A stretch of 64,000 nucleotides of DNA from Pseudoalteromonas sp. DL-6 (GCF_004328665.1 NZ_CP019770.1:2666001-2730000), one strand, 5' to 3'. Positions 53,097 to 62,241 are shown, counted from the first letter of the stretch. A program made the numbers and translations. The notes: a model not told the origin generated them from the sequence alone.

Positions 53097-54770
53097 TCAC
53101 TGAGTTTGCTGATTTAACAGCGCCTCATAAATTAACGAAACGATAGAACCATACTGGGCGGTTTCGAAATTCTTACCTACAAACTGATAACGTTTTTCAC
53201 TACCTTTAATTGGTGAATGGCGTGCATTGGTAAGTAAGATGATGGCTAAATCGTAAGCGGGATCAATCACAGTTACTGTGCCAGTCCAACCTGTGTGTCC
53301 ATAAGCTTGTGGGCTGGCATACGGGCCAAAGTGCCAGCGCCGCGCTTGATTATTTCCTGCAAGACGAAAGCCTAAGCCGTAGGTTTCATCGGTACTTTGT
53401 GGGGTTAAAAACTGCGCCAAACTACTGGCATTAAAAATTTGCTTATCGCCGTAACCGCCCTTGTTGAGTAACACTTGGCATAAAACGGCTAAATCGGGGG
53501 CATTACTAAATAGTCCTGCATGGCCTGCTACACCATCAAGTGAATAAAAAGCACGCTCATCATGTACCTGCCCTTGCAATACATTGGTGCGAATATTATC
53601 AAAATGAATACGGCCATCGCGGGTATTTCCACTTAGCTCCGTGGCGGCAAACTGCTGACGATTAAAGCCTTTTTTAAGCGGGTTAAATAAAGTGTTGTTA
53701 AGCTTTAAAGGCGCGTAAATATGCTGCTCTAGGTATTCGTCGAGCGGTTGGCCGCTAATACGCTCAATTAAAACTCCTAAAATCATGTAATCAATATCAG
53801 AGTAAACATGCTGGGCGCTTGGCTCGCTAGCTAATGGCACGCTGGTGAGTAGTAATAGTTTGGTGGTGTCGCTGGTTTGTGAAAAAAACGCTTCGCCATA
53901 GCGGGTGTCTTTTCGATGAAAGTCGAACACTGGCGGATAACCGGCTTTATGAGTGAGTAAATCTTTAACTTGGCGCAGCTCTCGTCCATCGCCTTGGTAT
54001 TCTGTTAGGTAATCACTCACCCTATTATTTATATTTAACCGCCCTTCGCTCACAAGCTTCATTAGCGCAAAGTTAGTGGCAAATATTTTGGTGTTTGAGG
54101 CTAAATCAAAGAGTGTATTTGTTTGCATGGGCTCTGGGCGTAATAACATTAAGTCATTTTGCTGATATTGCTTGGCATCACCATAAGCGGTTAATTTTAA
54201 TATCTTACCTGCTTTAATTACCGCTAATACCGCACCAGGAAAGCCCTCACTTACATCTTTTTCTATTAGCTTATCTACGGCACTAAAATCAATAGTTTTA
54301 GCCGCTGAGCTATTTAGAGTAGCAAAGGCAAATCGCAGCGTTAAACTGCCGTCAGCAGGTTGAATGTTATCAACCTTAAAAGTGTTAACTCCGTTGTGAG
54401 TGTACTGCCCTAAATTAAAGGCATACTCAGTATTTTTTTGCAGGGTATCAAGCGCTAACTTTTTATTATTAATATAAATATCGGCACTTAAGGCGCTTTC
54501 ATTTTGTAGTAATAATTGCCCGCGCCCTTTATACGCTTTAAAGGTGCCACGATTATTTACATATTCTCGGCTACTGGGGTTGGGCTCAGGAAAGGTGGCA
54601 ATAACTTGCGCATTAGCGAGGCTCTGTATTTGATTAGGAATAAACGGGCGCTGAGATTTAATTGCACTGCTTGCGCCACTGCAACCGGTAATAATAAAGC
54701 AAAGCGCAATAGTCAGCGCGTTAAAAAAAGTACGCTTTGCTAGCACGGAAAAATTTAAATACACACACAT
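53097..54770 (-). CDS. Lipoprotein serine hydrolase, AmiE/YbbE-like (class C beta-lactamase fold)
   Basis: A 557-residue lipoprotein (lipobox IITGC, Cys30). After an N-terminal beta-rich domain of about 150 residues comes a class C beta-lactamase-type domain with S225-NTK228, Y323-SD325 and an HTG triad motif near 483. Next to namZ it matches the NamZ-AmiE gene pair of Bacillus subtilis, where AmiE removes peptides from MurNAc; that role is inferred here from context. Its ribosome site AAGGA abuts the first ATG, and an in-frame GTG two codons later is better spaced, so the start may be 54764. Confidence 0.87.
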   Translation of the reverse strand: MCVYLNFSVLAKRTFFNALTIALCFIITGCSGASSAIKSQRPFIPNQIQSLANAQVIATFPEPNPSSREYVNNRGTFKAYKGRGQLLLQNESALSADIYINNKKLALDTLQKNTEYAFNLGQYTHNGVNTFKVDNIQPADGSLTLRFAFATLNSSAAKTIDFSAVDKLIEKDVSEGFPGAVLAVIKAGKILKLTAYGDAKQYQQNDLMLLRPEPMQTNTLFDLASNTKIFATNFALMKLVSEGRLNINNRVSDYLTEYQGDGRELRQVKDLLTHKAGYPPVFDFHRKDTRYGEAFFSQTSDTTKLLLLTSVPLASEPSAQHVYSDIDYMILGVLIERISGQPLDEYLEQHIYAPLKLNNTLFNPLKKGFNRQQFAATELSGNTRDGRIHFDNIRTNVLQGQVHDERAFYSLDGVAGHAGLFSNAPDLAVLCQVLLNKGGYGDKQIFNASSLAQFLTPQSTDETYGLGFRLAGNNQARRWHFGPYASPQAYGHTGWTGTVTVIDPAYDLAIILLTNARHSPIKGSEKRYQFVGKNFETAQYGSIVSLIYEALLNQQTQ

Positions 54771-54773
54771 TCC

Positions 54774-55949
54774 TTATTGGTAGAGCAAATAAGGCGCTCT
54801 TTGCTGTTTAAATTGCTCAAGCCCCGCTTGCCAGCTTTGTTTAATTTGCGCTGCCGACTCACCTGCTTCTATGGCGAGTCTTAATTTATCAGTTCCTGCG
54901 AGTTTATCCATAAAGTCGGCACGCTCAAAAAACAGCTTTTTAGCCTCAGTCAGTTGCTGGTAAGCATTAATTAAATAATTTAAGTTTAAGCCAGTGGTAT
55001 CACTATGGCGTAAATCAATCCCTTTCACTAGCTGGTTTTTAAATTTAGGATTAAGCGCTGCGCCTTTTATTGAGCGAGGGGTAAAGCTAAAGTCCCCAAG
55101 TGCTATCGGTGAATAACCAATAACCTGAAATGCAAAGTCGGTACCTCTACCAATACTAATGGGCGTTGCCTCAAAAAAGCACAACGAGGGATACAGCGCT
55201 ATTGACTGATCGTTGGGTAAATTAGGGCTTGGTTTTACTGGCAAACTATATGGTGTTGTGCGGGTGTAATGATCAACAGCAATGACGCTCAGCTGTAACT
55301 CAGCCGCTTGATTGATCCAGCCCTCGCCTTTGATCATTTTAGCTAGCTCGCCTACCGTCATACCGTGTAATACAGGGATTGGGTGCATACCCACAAACGA
55401 TTTAAACTGCGGCTCTAAAATTGGCCCGTCAATGTGGCTAATATTAGGATTTGGTCTATCAAGTACAATAAATTCAACACCCTGCTCAGCAGCGGCCTCC
55501 ATCATGTAATGCATAGAGCTAATGTAAGTATAAAAACGTACGCCCACATCTTGAATATCAAAAATAATGATATCAATATCGCTTAGCACCTTGGCGCTTG
55601 GTTTTTTGTTTTTTCCGTAAATAGAAATCAGTGGAATACCGGTTTTGCTATCAACGGCGTTTTGTACATGCGCTCCCGCGTCATGATCGCCTCGAAAGCC
55701 ATGCTCAGGTGCAAAAATTTTAGTAATATTGATGTTTTTAGCCAGCAAGCTATCAACTAAATGCGTTTGCCCCACAAGAGAGGTTTGGTTGACCACCAGC
55801 CCTACACGTTTATTTTTTAATTGCGGTAAGTACAAAGCAAACTGCTCTGCACCTACGGCGATTGTATGTTTAGCCTCATTTGCATGTGTAGCAACAGTAA
55901 AAAGTGCGCTTAAAATAAATAAGAATATAAAAAATACGGTTTTAAACAT
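54774..55949 (-). CDS. namZ: Exo-beta-N-acetylmuramidase NamZ (DUF1343)
   Basis: A 391-residue exported enzyme with a signal peptide ending at about residue 23 (THANEAK). The DUF1343 body shows GLVVNQTSLVG, FAPEHGFRGDHDAG, DIQDVGVRFYTYISSM and VLDRPNPN. NamZ removes MurNAc from the non-reducing ends of peptidoglycan fragments in the periplasm. Its TAA overlaps the ribosome site of the downstream serine-hydrolase gene, giving tight coupling. Sixty bases upstream of its start lies a long heptanucleotide array. Confidence 0.92.
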   Translation of the reverse strand: MFKTVFFIFLFILSALFTVATHANEAKHTIAVGAEQFALYLPQLKNKRVGLVVNQTSLVGQTHLVDSLLAKNINITKIFAPEHGFRGDHDAGAHVQNAVDSKTGIPLISIYGKNKKPSAKVLSDIDIIIFDIQDVGVRFYTYISSMHYMMEAAAEQGVEFIVLDRPNPNISHIDGPILEPQFKSFVGMHPIPVLHGMTVGELAKMIKGEGWINQAAELQLSVIAVDHYTRTTPYSLPVKPSPNLPNDQSIALYPSLCFFEATPISIGRGTDFAFQVIGYSPIALGDFSFTPRSIKGAALNPKFKNQLVKGIDLRHSDTTGLNLNYLINAYQQLTEAKKLFFERADFMDKLAGTDKLRLAIEAGESAAQIKQSWQAGLEQFKQQRAPYLLYQ

Positions 55950-56008
55950 ACGGCAAGATCCTTTTAAACAAGACGTTTAAAATAACACAGCCGAGTTTAA
56001 AGAGCAGC

Positions 56009-56138
56009 TTAGGTTTTAGGTTTTAGGTTTTAGGTTTTAGGTTTTAGGTTTTAGGTTTTAGGTTTTAGGTTTTAGGTTTTAGGTTTTAGGTTTTAGGTTT
56101 TAGGTTTTAGGTTTTAGGTTTTAGGTTTTAGGTTTTAG
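56009..56138. repeat. Heptanucleotide tandem repeat (TTTTAGG, about 18.6 copies)
   Basis: Seventeen perfect consecutive TTTTAGG units span 56014-56132, with partial units at both ends. There are no interruptions or spacers. It lies outside any reading frame, upstream of namZ. Confidence 0.97.
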
Positions 56139-56370
56139 CAATGAGAAGCTGTGCTGCTAATATAAGCAAGTTCTTTGTATATTTAAGTTTTTAAGGGCGT
56201 TATTCACAAAGAGGTTAAGAGGCGTTGCGCTTTTAGAGAAATGATTAAAACATTATAAATAAAAAGCGACGCTTTCAATGTAAGCAAGCTCTACGTCTGC
56301 TTAAAATTTTAACTGCGGTATTTAGTTGGGTTTAACTGATAGCTGAAGACTTTCTCAAATTTTAGGCACA

Positions 56371-56394
56371 AAAAAACCGACTTAATGTCGGCTT
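56371..56394 (-). terminator. Distal terminator of the tRNA operon
   Basis: CCGAC (56377-56381) with GTCGG (56387-56391), loop TTAAT, one mismatch in the outer stem; followed on the minus strand by a T-run. Confidence 0.8.
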
Positions 56395-56405
56395 ATGTAT
56401 GAAAG

Positions 56406-56462
56406 TGGTGGGCGCAGGACGTATCTTCTAAGAGTGAACCTCCGACCGTCTGGTTCGTAGCT
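56406..56462 (-). pseudogene. Decayed tRNA-Arg(ACG)
   Basis: It matches the 3' half of the adjacent tRNA-Arg genes: the CCA end and acceptor strand, then a T-arm in which 6 bases are replaced by 16, then the variable region and anticodon stem-loop with one change (CCGCC to CCGTC). The D arm and the 5' acceptor strand are missing. It cannot fold as a tRNA. Confidence 0.88.
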
Positions 56463-56496
56463 TACTACTTTTCCATATTCACTTTATTTCAGACAT

Positions 56497-56520
56497 AAAA
56501 AAACCGACTTTCGTCGGTTT
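56497..56520 (-). terminator. Internal terminator of the tRNA operon
   Basis: AAACCGAC (56501-56508) with GTCGGTTT (56513-56520), GAAA tetraloop on the minus strand and a T-run. It lies between the last functional tRNA-Arg and the decayed copy. Confidence 0.88.
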
Positions 56521-56551
56521 CTTTTCTATTAACTTTTGTAGTAATAGAAAG

Positions 56552-56628
56552 TGGTGGGCGCAGGAGGATTCGAACCTCCGACCGCCTGGTTCGTAGCCAG
56601 GTACTCTATCCAGCTGAGCTATGCGCCC
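56552..56628 (-). tRNA. tRNA-Arg (anticodon ACG), copy 3 in transcription order
   Basis: A 77-base tRNA with encoded CCA. The acceptor stem GGGCGCA/TGCGCCC, the D arm, anticodon loop CTACGAA and the T-arm GGAGG-TTCGAAT-CCTCC all pair. Identical to the next two copies. Together with tRNA-Ser it forms an operon like serV-argVYZQ of E. coli. Confidence 0.97.
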
Positions 56629-56671
56629 ACTTTCATATTTACTTATTTATACTCTAAGTGAGAGTTGAAAG

Positions 56672-56748
56672 TGGTGGGCGCAGGAGGATTCGAACCTCCG
56701 ACCGCCTGGTTCGTAGCCAGGTACTCTATCCAGCTGAGCTATGCGCCC
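56672..56748 (-). tRNA. tRNA-Arg (anticodon ACG), copy 2
   Basis: A 77-base tRNA with encoded CCA, identical in sequence to the copies on both sides. The spacer to copy 3 is 43 bases. Confidence 0.97.
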
Positions 56749-56806
56749 ACTTTCATTTTGCTTGTTTTAACTCTAAGCAGAGCGTTCTCTAAAAGAGAGT
56801 AAAGTA

Positions 56807-56883
56807 TGGTGGGCGCAGGAGGATTCGAACCTCCGACCGCCTGGTTCGTAGCCAGGTACTCTATCCAGCTGAGCTATGCGCCC
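56807..56883 (-). tRNA. tRNA-Arg (anticodon ACG), copy 1
   Basis: A 77-base tRNA with encoded CCA, first of the arginine copies, 35 bases after tRNA-Ser on the same strand. Confidence 0.97.
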
Positions 56884-56918
56884 ATACTTTATTTTACAAG
56901 ATTTCGCCATTTAAGAAA

Positions 56919-57011
56919 TGGTGGAGAGGGAGGGATTCGAACCCTCGATAGAGCTACAAACTCTATACTCCCTTAGCAGGGGAGCTCCTTCGGCCACTCG
57001 GACACCTCTCC
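56919..57011 (-). tRNA. tRNA-Ser (anticodon GCT)
   Basis: A 93-base class II tRNA with encoded CCA. Acceptor stem GGAGAGG/CCTCTCC, anticodon loop CTGCTAA, and a long variable arm (TAGAG...CTCTA) typical of serine tRNAs. The discriminator base is A instead of the G usual in E. coli serine tRNAs. It is the promoter-proximal gene of the operon. Confidence 0.96.
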
Positions 57012-57025
57012 GTCTTGTGGGGCGT

Positions 57026-57053
57026 ATAATAAAGATTTCAGAAAATATGTCAA
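57026..57053 (-). promoter_or_regulatory. Sigma-70 promoter of the tRNA operon
   Basis: On the minus strand, TTGACA (57048-57053), a 16-base spacer and TATTAT (57026-57031), followed by a GC-rich discriminator (ACGCCCC) typical of stringently controlled stable-RNA promoters. It lies just upstream of tRNA-Ser. Confidence 0.85.
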
Positions 57054-57139
57054 ACACTTTTCTGACAAAAGTGACTATATGGCTATAGATTGCACACATG
57101 TCTGGTTTTAAAGTGTAATTAGTTTGAAAATTAATCAGA

Positions 57140-57322
57140 TTAGGTATTTGAAGTGCTTGAGTTTACGCCCATCACTGGCACTAGTTCGTCAGTAAGTTCA
57201 GCAAGATATTGCTCTTGGTAGCCTAACTTCTGAAACTCAGCAATACACGCGCGGTAATAAGCTTGTCGCTCTTGCTCTGTGGTGCTCTCATCGGGTAAAG
57301 ATTCTACTCGTTTAACTTTCAT
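57140..57322 (-). CDS. Small conserved-looking acidic protein of unknown function
   Basis: A 60-residue soluble protein starting at ATG 57322, with a modest AGAG ribosome site. Polar, with an amphipathic central helix (RQAYYRACIAEFQKLGYQ) and no signal peptide or membrane helix. I do not recognise a family. Its length, start context and lack of overlap with other genes favour a real gene, and the composition is protein-like. Confidence 0.6.
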   Translation of the reverse strand: MKVKRVESLPDESTTEQERQAYYRACIAEFQKLGYQEQYLAELTDELVPVMGVNSSTSNT

Positions 57323-57676
57323 ATTATTTCTCTAAGTCCTTTAGAAATTTTTATTTTTTACGACTAAGAATGACCGTGTACAAATTCCGGTCATATTTTA
57401 GCTAAAAAATTCACATAAATACAACATAATGTTTAAAAAACAATCATACCAAAAAGTTATAGTACTGCTTTTATGTTACTAAGCAGTCGGCCAACTTTAT
57501 GATAATGAAACTGAATTAAGGGTTAACACCCCTTTATACTTACACTTCATTATCAGTGTAGTACTTATTAATTAAAAGCCCTAATGGAAAGTTTAAGCAA
57601 TGTCTCACAAACAATAGGGCAAAAAAAACGCCACTAATTAGCGGCGTTAATAATTTTTTAGTTTATTCCTTCAAGC
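57323..57676. other. Intergenic region between the small gene and lysS
   Basis: 354 bases. It holds the lysS terminator at its right end and the promoter region of the 60-residue gene at its left end. The middle is AT-rich, with no reading frame or repeat that I can support. Confidence 0.6.
57621..57648 (-). terminator. Terminator of lysS
   Basis: AACGCC (57627-57632) with GGCGTT (57643-57648), extended inside by CTAATTAG, then a run of eight T on the minus strand. It ends the prfB-lysS unit. Confidence 0.93.
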
Positions 57677-59212
57677 TTAGTCAGCTTGTGGGCGCATGTG
57701 CGGGAATAAAATAACATCTTTGATAGTTGATGAGTCAGTAAATAGCATCACTAAACGGTCAATACCAATGCCCTCACCTGCCGTTGGTGGTAAACCATAC
57801 TCAAGTGCGCGAATGTAATCTTCATCGTAATGCATTGCTTCATCATCACCGGCGTCTTTCTCTTCAACTTGGCGAGTAAAGCGCTCAGCTTGATCTTGTG
57901 CATCGTTAAGCTCTGAGAAACCATTTGCAAGCTCACGTCCGCCAACAAAAAACTCAAAACGGTCAGTTACAAATGGGTTTTCGTCGTTACGACGTGCCAA
58001 TGGCGATACTTCCCACGGGTAACCAGTAATAAATGTCGGTTGGATGAGCATATGCTCAGCCGTTTCTTCAAATATTTCACATAAGAACTTACCTGGGCCC
58101 CATACGCAGTTTTCAGGAATTTTAACGTGTACTTGTTTAGCGTACGCTTTTAATTCTTCAAAGTGGTTTTCTGGGTCGTTAAATACCGCAGCATCAAACT
58201 CAGGGTTATATTTTAAGATAGCATCTGCCATGCTTAAACGTGTGAACGGTTGACCAAAGTCATACTCTACTGAATCAACAACGTCGCCGTTTTCATCTTT
58301 AGTGGTGTTAACCACAATTGGGCTACCTAATACGTTAGTTGCTACTGTACGTAACATATCTTCGGTGATGTTCATTAAATCAATGTAGTCAGCGTACGCT
58401 TGGTAGAACTCAATCATAGTGAATTCTGGGTTGTGACGCGTTGATAACCCTTCGTTACGGAAGTTACGGTTAATTTCGAATACACGGTCAAAACCACCAA
58501 CGACTAAACGCTTTAAGTAAAGCTCAGGCGCGATACGTAAGTACATGTCGATATCAAGCGCATTATGATGAGTTACAAACGGACGTGCCGATGCGCCACC
58601 AGGGATAACCTGTAGCATTGGCGTTTCTACTTCCATAAAGTCGCGGTCTGCTAAAAAGCGACGAATACCTTCAACCACTTGTGAGCGAATACGGAATGTT
58701 TCACGCGTTGCTTCGTTAGTAATTAAATCAACATAACGTTGACGGTATTTAGTTTCTTGATCTGATAAGCCATGGAATTTTTCTGGTAGCGGGCGAAGTG
58801 ACTTAGTCAGTAGTTCGTACTCAGCCATATCTACGTATAAATCGCCTTTACCCGATTTATTAAGCGGACCTTTAACACCAATAATATCGCCAATATCGAG
58901 TTGGCCATATTTTGCTTTTAAATCTTTTTGTACGTCTTTTGATGCGTAAACTTGTACACGGCCTTTCATATCTTGAATAGACATAAATGGACCACGCTTA
59001 GCAAGAATACGACCCGCAATCGATACTACATGCTGTAATTCGATTAACTCTTCTTTACTCTTATCACCAAACTCAGCCTGCAAATCTGCCGTGTAATGCT
59101 CACGACGGAATTGGTTTGGATGACCGTTGGCTGGGCAATTTTCGCGAATAGCGTCTAATTTGCCGCGACGCTCAGCGATTAACTTATTTTCGTCTTGGAT
59201 TTGATCAGTCAT
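57677..59212 (-). CDS. lysS: Lysyl-tRNA synthetase (class II)
   Basis: A 511-residue class II lysyl-tRNA synthetase of normal length. It has the N-terminal OB-fold anticodon-binding domain (about 65-150), motif 2 region [18 protein letters not shown] (about 255-272) and motif 3 [11 protein letters not shown] (about 485-495). It charges tRNA-Lys in the cytosol. It follows prfB by 26 bases, the same order as in E. coli, and ends at a strong terminator. Confidence 0.98.
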   Translation of the reverse strand: MTDQIQDENKLIAERRGKLDAIRENCPANGHPNQFRREHYTADLQAEFGDKSKEELIELQHVVSIAGRILAKRGPFMSIQDMKGRVQVYASKDVQKDLKAKYGQLDIGDIIGVKGPLNKSGKGDLYVDMAEYELLTKSLRPLPEKFHGLSDQETKYRQRYVDLITNEATRETFRIRSQVVEGIRRFLADRDFMEVETPMLQVIPGGASARPFVTHHNALDIDMYLRIAPELYLKRLVVGGFDRVFEINRNFRNEGLSTRHNPEFTMIEFYQAYADYIDLMNITEDMLRTVATNVLGSPIVVNTTKDENGDVVDSVEYDFGQPFTRLSMADAILKYNPEFDAAVFNDPENHFEELKAYAKQVHVKIPENCVWGPGKFLCEIFEETAEHMLIQPTFITGYPWEVSPLARRNDENPFVTDRFEFFVGGRELANGFSELNDAQDQAERFTRQVEEKDAGDDEAMHYDEDYIRALEYGLPPTAGEGIGIDRLVMLFTDSSTIKDVILFPHMRPQAD

Positions 59213-59238
59213 TTTTTAGCTCTTTTTTAGCTTGGTGG

Positions 59239-60337
59239 TTATAAACCAGATTTTAAGCTGGCTTCAATAAATTTATCTAGGTCGCCATCGAGTACCGCTT
59301 GTGTGTTACGGTTTTCAACGCCAGTACGTAAATCTTTAATACGCGAGTCATCAAGTACGTATGAACGAATTTGACTTCCCCAGCCAATATCAGACTTGTT
59401 GTCTTCTTGGCTTTGCTTTTCAGCATTTTGCTGTTGTAGCTCAAGCTCAAATAATTTCGCTTTTAATTGCTTCATTGCTTGGGCTTTATTTTTATGTTGT
59501 GAACGCTCGTTTTGACATTGCACCACGGTGTTGGTTGGTACGTGAGTAATACGTACCGCCGATTCAGTGGTATTTACGTGCTGACCACCCGCGCCTGATG
59601 CACGGTAAACATCTATACGTAAGTCAGACGGATTAATGTCAATTTCAATGTTGTCATCAACTTCTGGGTAAACAAACGCAGAAGCAAACGAGGTATGGCG
59701 ACGGCCACTTGAATCAAATGGGCTTTTACGAACTAGGCGGTGTACGCCTGTTTCAGTGCGTAACCAGCCATAAGCGTATTCGCCAGAAAAACGTACCGTT
59801 GCGCCTTTAATACCAGCAACATCACCATCGGTCGCTTCAACTAGCTCCACTTTAAAGCCTTTTGCTTCACCCCAGCGTAAGTACATACGCAGTAAAATAT
59901 TACACCAGTCTTGTGCTTCAGTACCGCCAGAGCCTGACTGTAAATCAAGGTAAGCATCGTTTGAGTCGTGAGTACCTGAAAACATACGACGAAACTCAAG
60001 CCCTTCAAGCTGCTGGTTTAAATCAGCTAGTTCGCTCTGCGCTTCATCAAAAGTGTCTTGATCTTCAGCTTCCACAGCAAGCTCTACTAAACCTTCAACG
60101 TCGTCAGTACCGGCTACTAATGTGTCTATGGTTTCAACCACGGCTTCTAGTGCAGACTTTTCACGACCAAGGGCTTGTGCGCGCTCAGGCTCATTCCATA
60201 CGGCTGAATCTTCAAGTTCGGCGTTAACTTCTTCTAAACGTTCTTGTTTAAGAGCGTAGTCAAAGGTACCCCCGAAGCAGTTCAGTACGTTCGCGAATTT
60301 CCTTGATTTGATTAATCACAGGATTCACTTCAAACAT
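59239..60337 (-). CDS. prfB: Peptide chain release factor 2 with programmed +1 frameshift
   Basis: A 365-residue RF2, made from two frames: codons 1-25 from the ATG at 60337 (MFEVNP; GGAG eight bases upstream) up to CTT at 60263-60265, then an in-frame TGA (60260-60262) that is bypassed by a +1 shift into GAC, continuing to 59239. The slippery CTTTGAC and the AGGGGG-like Shine-Dalgarno stimulator just before it (GGGGGTAC) are conserved, as is the autoregulation they provide. The SPF anticodon-mimic (RKSPFDSSG) and the GGQ motif ([12 protein letters not shown]) are present. RF2 ends translation at UGA and UAA. Confidence 0.98.
60260..60276 (-). promoter_or_regulatory. prfB: RF2 frameshift site
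   Basis: On the minus strand: GGGGGTACCTTTGAC, i.e. stimulatory Shine-Dalgarno-like sequence, CTT slippery codon and TGA stop. It lowers RF2 synthesis when RF2 is plentiful. Confidence 0.97.
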
Positions 60338-60482
60338 GTACATTACTCCAAAATGGCTAGGTTATTGCGCACTTAAAAAAGAGACCGAGCGCAATTAAAA
60401 ATCATCAAATAATAAAAACGCCCGATTTTAACAAAAAACCGCGCGTTTTATTAGCCTTTTATGCATGGTTTGAAGATATTTT

Positions 60483-62204
60483 TTAAGCCACTTTTTCAAG
60501 CTCTCTAACTATAAGTTGTAAGCTAAACTTACCTCTAAACTCGTTAATATCGAGTTGGTACGCTACTTTAACAAACTGCGCCTCGGTATCTGGCCACGCT
60601 TTAACATCAATGCCAAAGGCAATGGCATCCACTAAGCGTGCAGACTGATGCTTTAATACCAGCTTTAAGTGTTTTTCACCCACAATACGCTGCTGGATTA
60701 CTTCAAAGGTGTGTTCAAATATCGGCTCAGGAAACTGCTGCCCCCACGGCCCCGATTGTTTTAAAAGCTGCGCAAAATCCATGCTAAAGCAATCATTAGG
60801 TAGCTCACCATCGGTAAACACAATGCAGCGTTTACTTTCTTCGCTGAGTTGCTCGCTAACCGCACTATCAAACGCGCGTTTAAACTCAGTAAATTGCTGC
60901 TCGTTAATACTTAAACCTGCTGCCATTGCGTGGCCGCCAAATTTATTAATTAAACCGGGTTGCGCAGTGTTTAATCCCTCTAGTAGGTCGCGCATATGCA
61001 AGCCTTCAATAGAGCGACATGAGCCTTTAATTTCACCATTTTCGCCACCGGCAAATATCACGGTTGGGCGATGGTATTTTTCTTTTAAGCGCCCCGCTAA
61101 AATACCAATAACGCCTTGGTGCCAATCGTCTTGATATAAACAAATAGCATCAGGCACACTGTCTTCTTTAAATGCCAGCCTATCAAGCACAGCTTGCGCC
61201 TCTACTTGCATACCTTGCTCTATTTCACGTCTAGCAAAGTTTAAGCTATCAAGCTCGCCAGCTATGCGCCTAGCTTGATTTATGTCGGTACTGAGTAAGC
61301 AGGCTATACCTAGGCTCATATCATCTAAACGCCCTGCTGCATTTAAACGCGGCGCTAATGAAAAGCCAAAATCGCTGGCACTCAAACGAGCTGCATTGCG
61401 ATTAGCCACTTCAATCAGTGCGGTGATACCTGGGCGGGTTTTACCGCTGCGAATTCGAGCCAGCCCTTGATGTACTAACGTACGGTTATTTGCATCCAGT
61501 GCCACCACATCGGCCACCGTACCTAGCGCTACAATATCAAGCAAATCAGCAATATTCGGCATAGGATGTTGGTTAAAGTAGCCTTGTTCACGCAGCGCAC
61601 TTCTCAGTGCGATAAGTAAATAAAACGCCACCCCAACACCGGCTATCGACTTAGAGGGAAAATCACAGTCATGGCGATTAGGATTAACAATAGCATCGGC
61701 ATTAGGCAGTTGCTCACCTTGTAAATGGTGATCTGTTACCAGCACTTTAATGCCTGCAGCTTTAACAATATCAATGCCTGCAACACACGAAATCCCGTTA
61801 TCTACGGTGATCACTAAATCAGGCTGAATAGTCACTATTTGCTCAGCCAATGCTGGGCTTAAACCATAACCTAGACTAAAGCGGTCTGGCACTAAGTAAT
61901 CTAAATGGGTAAAGCCAAACATGGCCAGCCCTTGCATTAAGGTGGCGGTGCTGGTTGCGCCATCGGCGTCAAAGTCGCCCACAATAAGTATTTTGCTTTG
62001 TGCGTGTAGGGCTTCAATTAACAGCTGGCTGGCTTTGTCTATATCTTTAAATAATTTAAAGTCGAGTAAAGTGGCCGCACTATTATTTAATTCATCAGCA
62101 TGGCAGACGTTACGCGTGGCATAAATTTGCTTAATAACAGGGTGTAGATGACTTGGTAGGTGAGAGTCGTCAACGGGTTCTCGCGCGATGATCATTTTTT
62201 TCAT
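60483..62204 (-). CDS. recJ: Single-stranded-DNA 5'-3' exonuclease RecJ
   Basis: A 573-residue protein from the ATG at 62204; a longer frame starts at a TTG at 62243 inside the dsbC terminator and is unlikely. DHH-family motifs are VGDFDADGATSTA (motif I), VTDHHLQGE (DHH), and VALGTVADVVAL; a DHHA1 domain with GGHAMAAG and an OB fold follow. It degrades 5' single strands in recombination and mismatch repair. It sits between prfB and dsbC in the order conserved in E. coli. Confidence 0.96.
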   Translation of the reverse strand: MKKMIIAREPVDDSHLPSHLHPVIKQIYATRNVCHADELNNSAATLLDFKLFKDIDKASQLLIEALHAQSKILIVGDFDADGATSTATLMQGLAMFGFTHLDYLVPDRFSLGYGLSPALAEQIVTIQPDLVITVDNGISCVAGIDIVKAAGIKVLVTDHHLQGEQLPNADAIVNPNRHDCDFPSKSIAGVGVAFYLLIALRSALREQGYFNQHPMPNIADLLDIVALGTVADVVALDANNRTLVHQGLARIRSGKTRPGITALIEVANRNAARLSASDFGFSLAPRLNAAGRLDDMSLGIACLLSTDINQARRIAGELDSLNFARREIEQGMQVEAQAVLDRLAFKEDSVPDAICLYQDDWHQGVIGILAGRLKEKYHRPTVIFAGGENGEIKGSCRSIEGLHMRDLLEGLNTAQPGLINKFGGHAMAAGLSINEQQFTEFKRAFDSAVSEQLSEESKRCIVFTDGELPNDCFSMDFAQLLKQSGPWGQQFPEPIFEHTFEVIQQRIVGEKHLKLVLKHQSARLVDAIAFGIDVKAWPDTEAQFVKVAYQLDINEFRGKFSLQLIVRELEKVA

Positions 62205-62241
62205 GCTGGTTTTTAACTTATGATGTTCATAACAAAAAGAC

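Larger units (their letters stand above)
55950..56405. other. Gene-free region with heptamer array
   Basis: About 450 bases between namZ and the tRNA operon. It contains the namZ leader, the TTTTAGG array (56009-56138), a weakly repeated pair of about 30 bases (near 56160 and 56280), and the distal terminator of the tRNA operon. I see no protein gene. Confidence 0.6.

Noticed and set aside
56009..56138. CRISPR-like array
   Set aside because: The unit is only 7 bases and directly repeated without spacers, and no cas genes are present.
56552..56883. Long direct repeats suggesting a mobile element
   Set aside because: They are three identical tRNA-Arg genes in tandem with short spacers, fully explained as a tRNA operon.
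56911..57099. Open frame of 62 codons on the minus strand
   Set aside because: It runs through tRNA-Ser in the same orientation; the tRNA is certain and the frame has no protein-like features.
59239..60141. A separate 300-residue release-factor gene
   Set aside because: It is the continuation of prfB after the programmed frameshift at 60260-60265, not an independent start.
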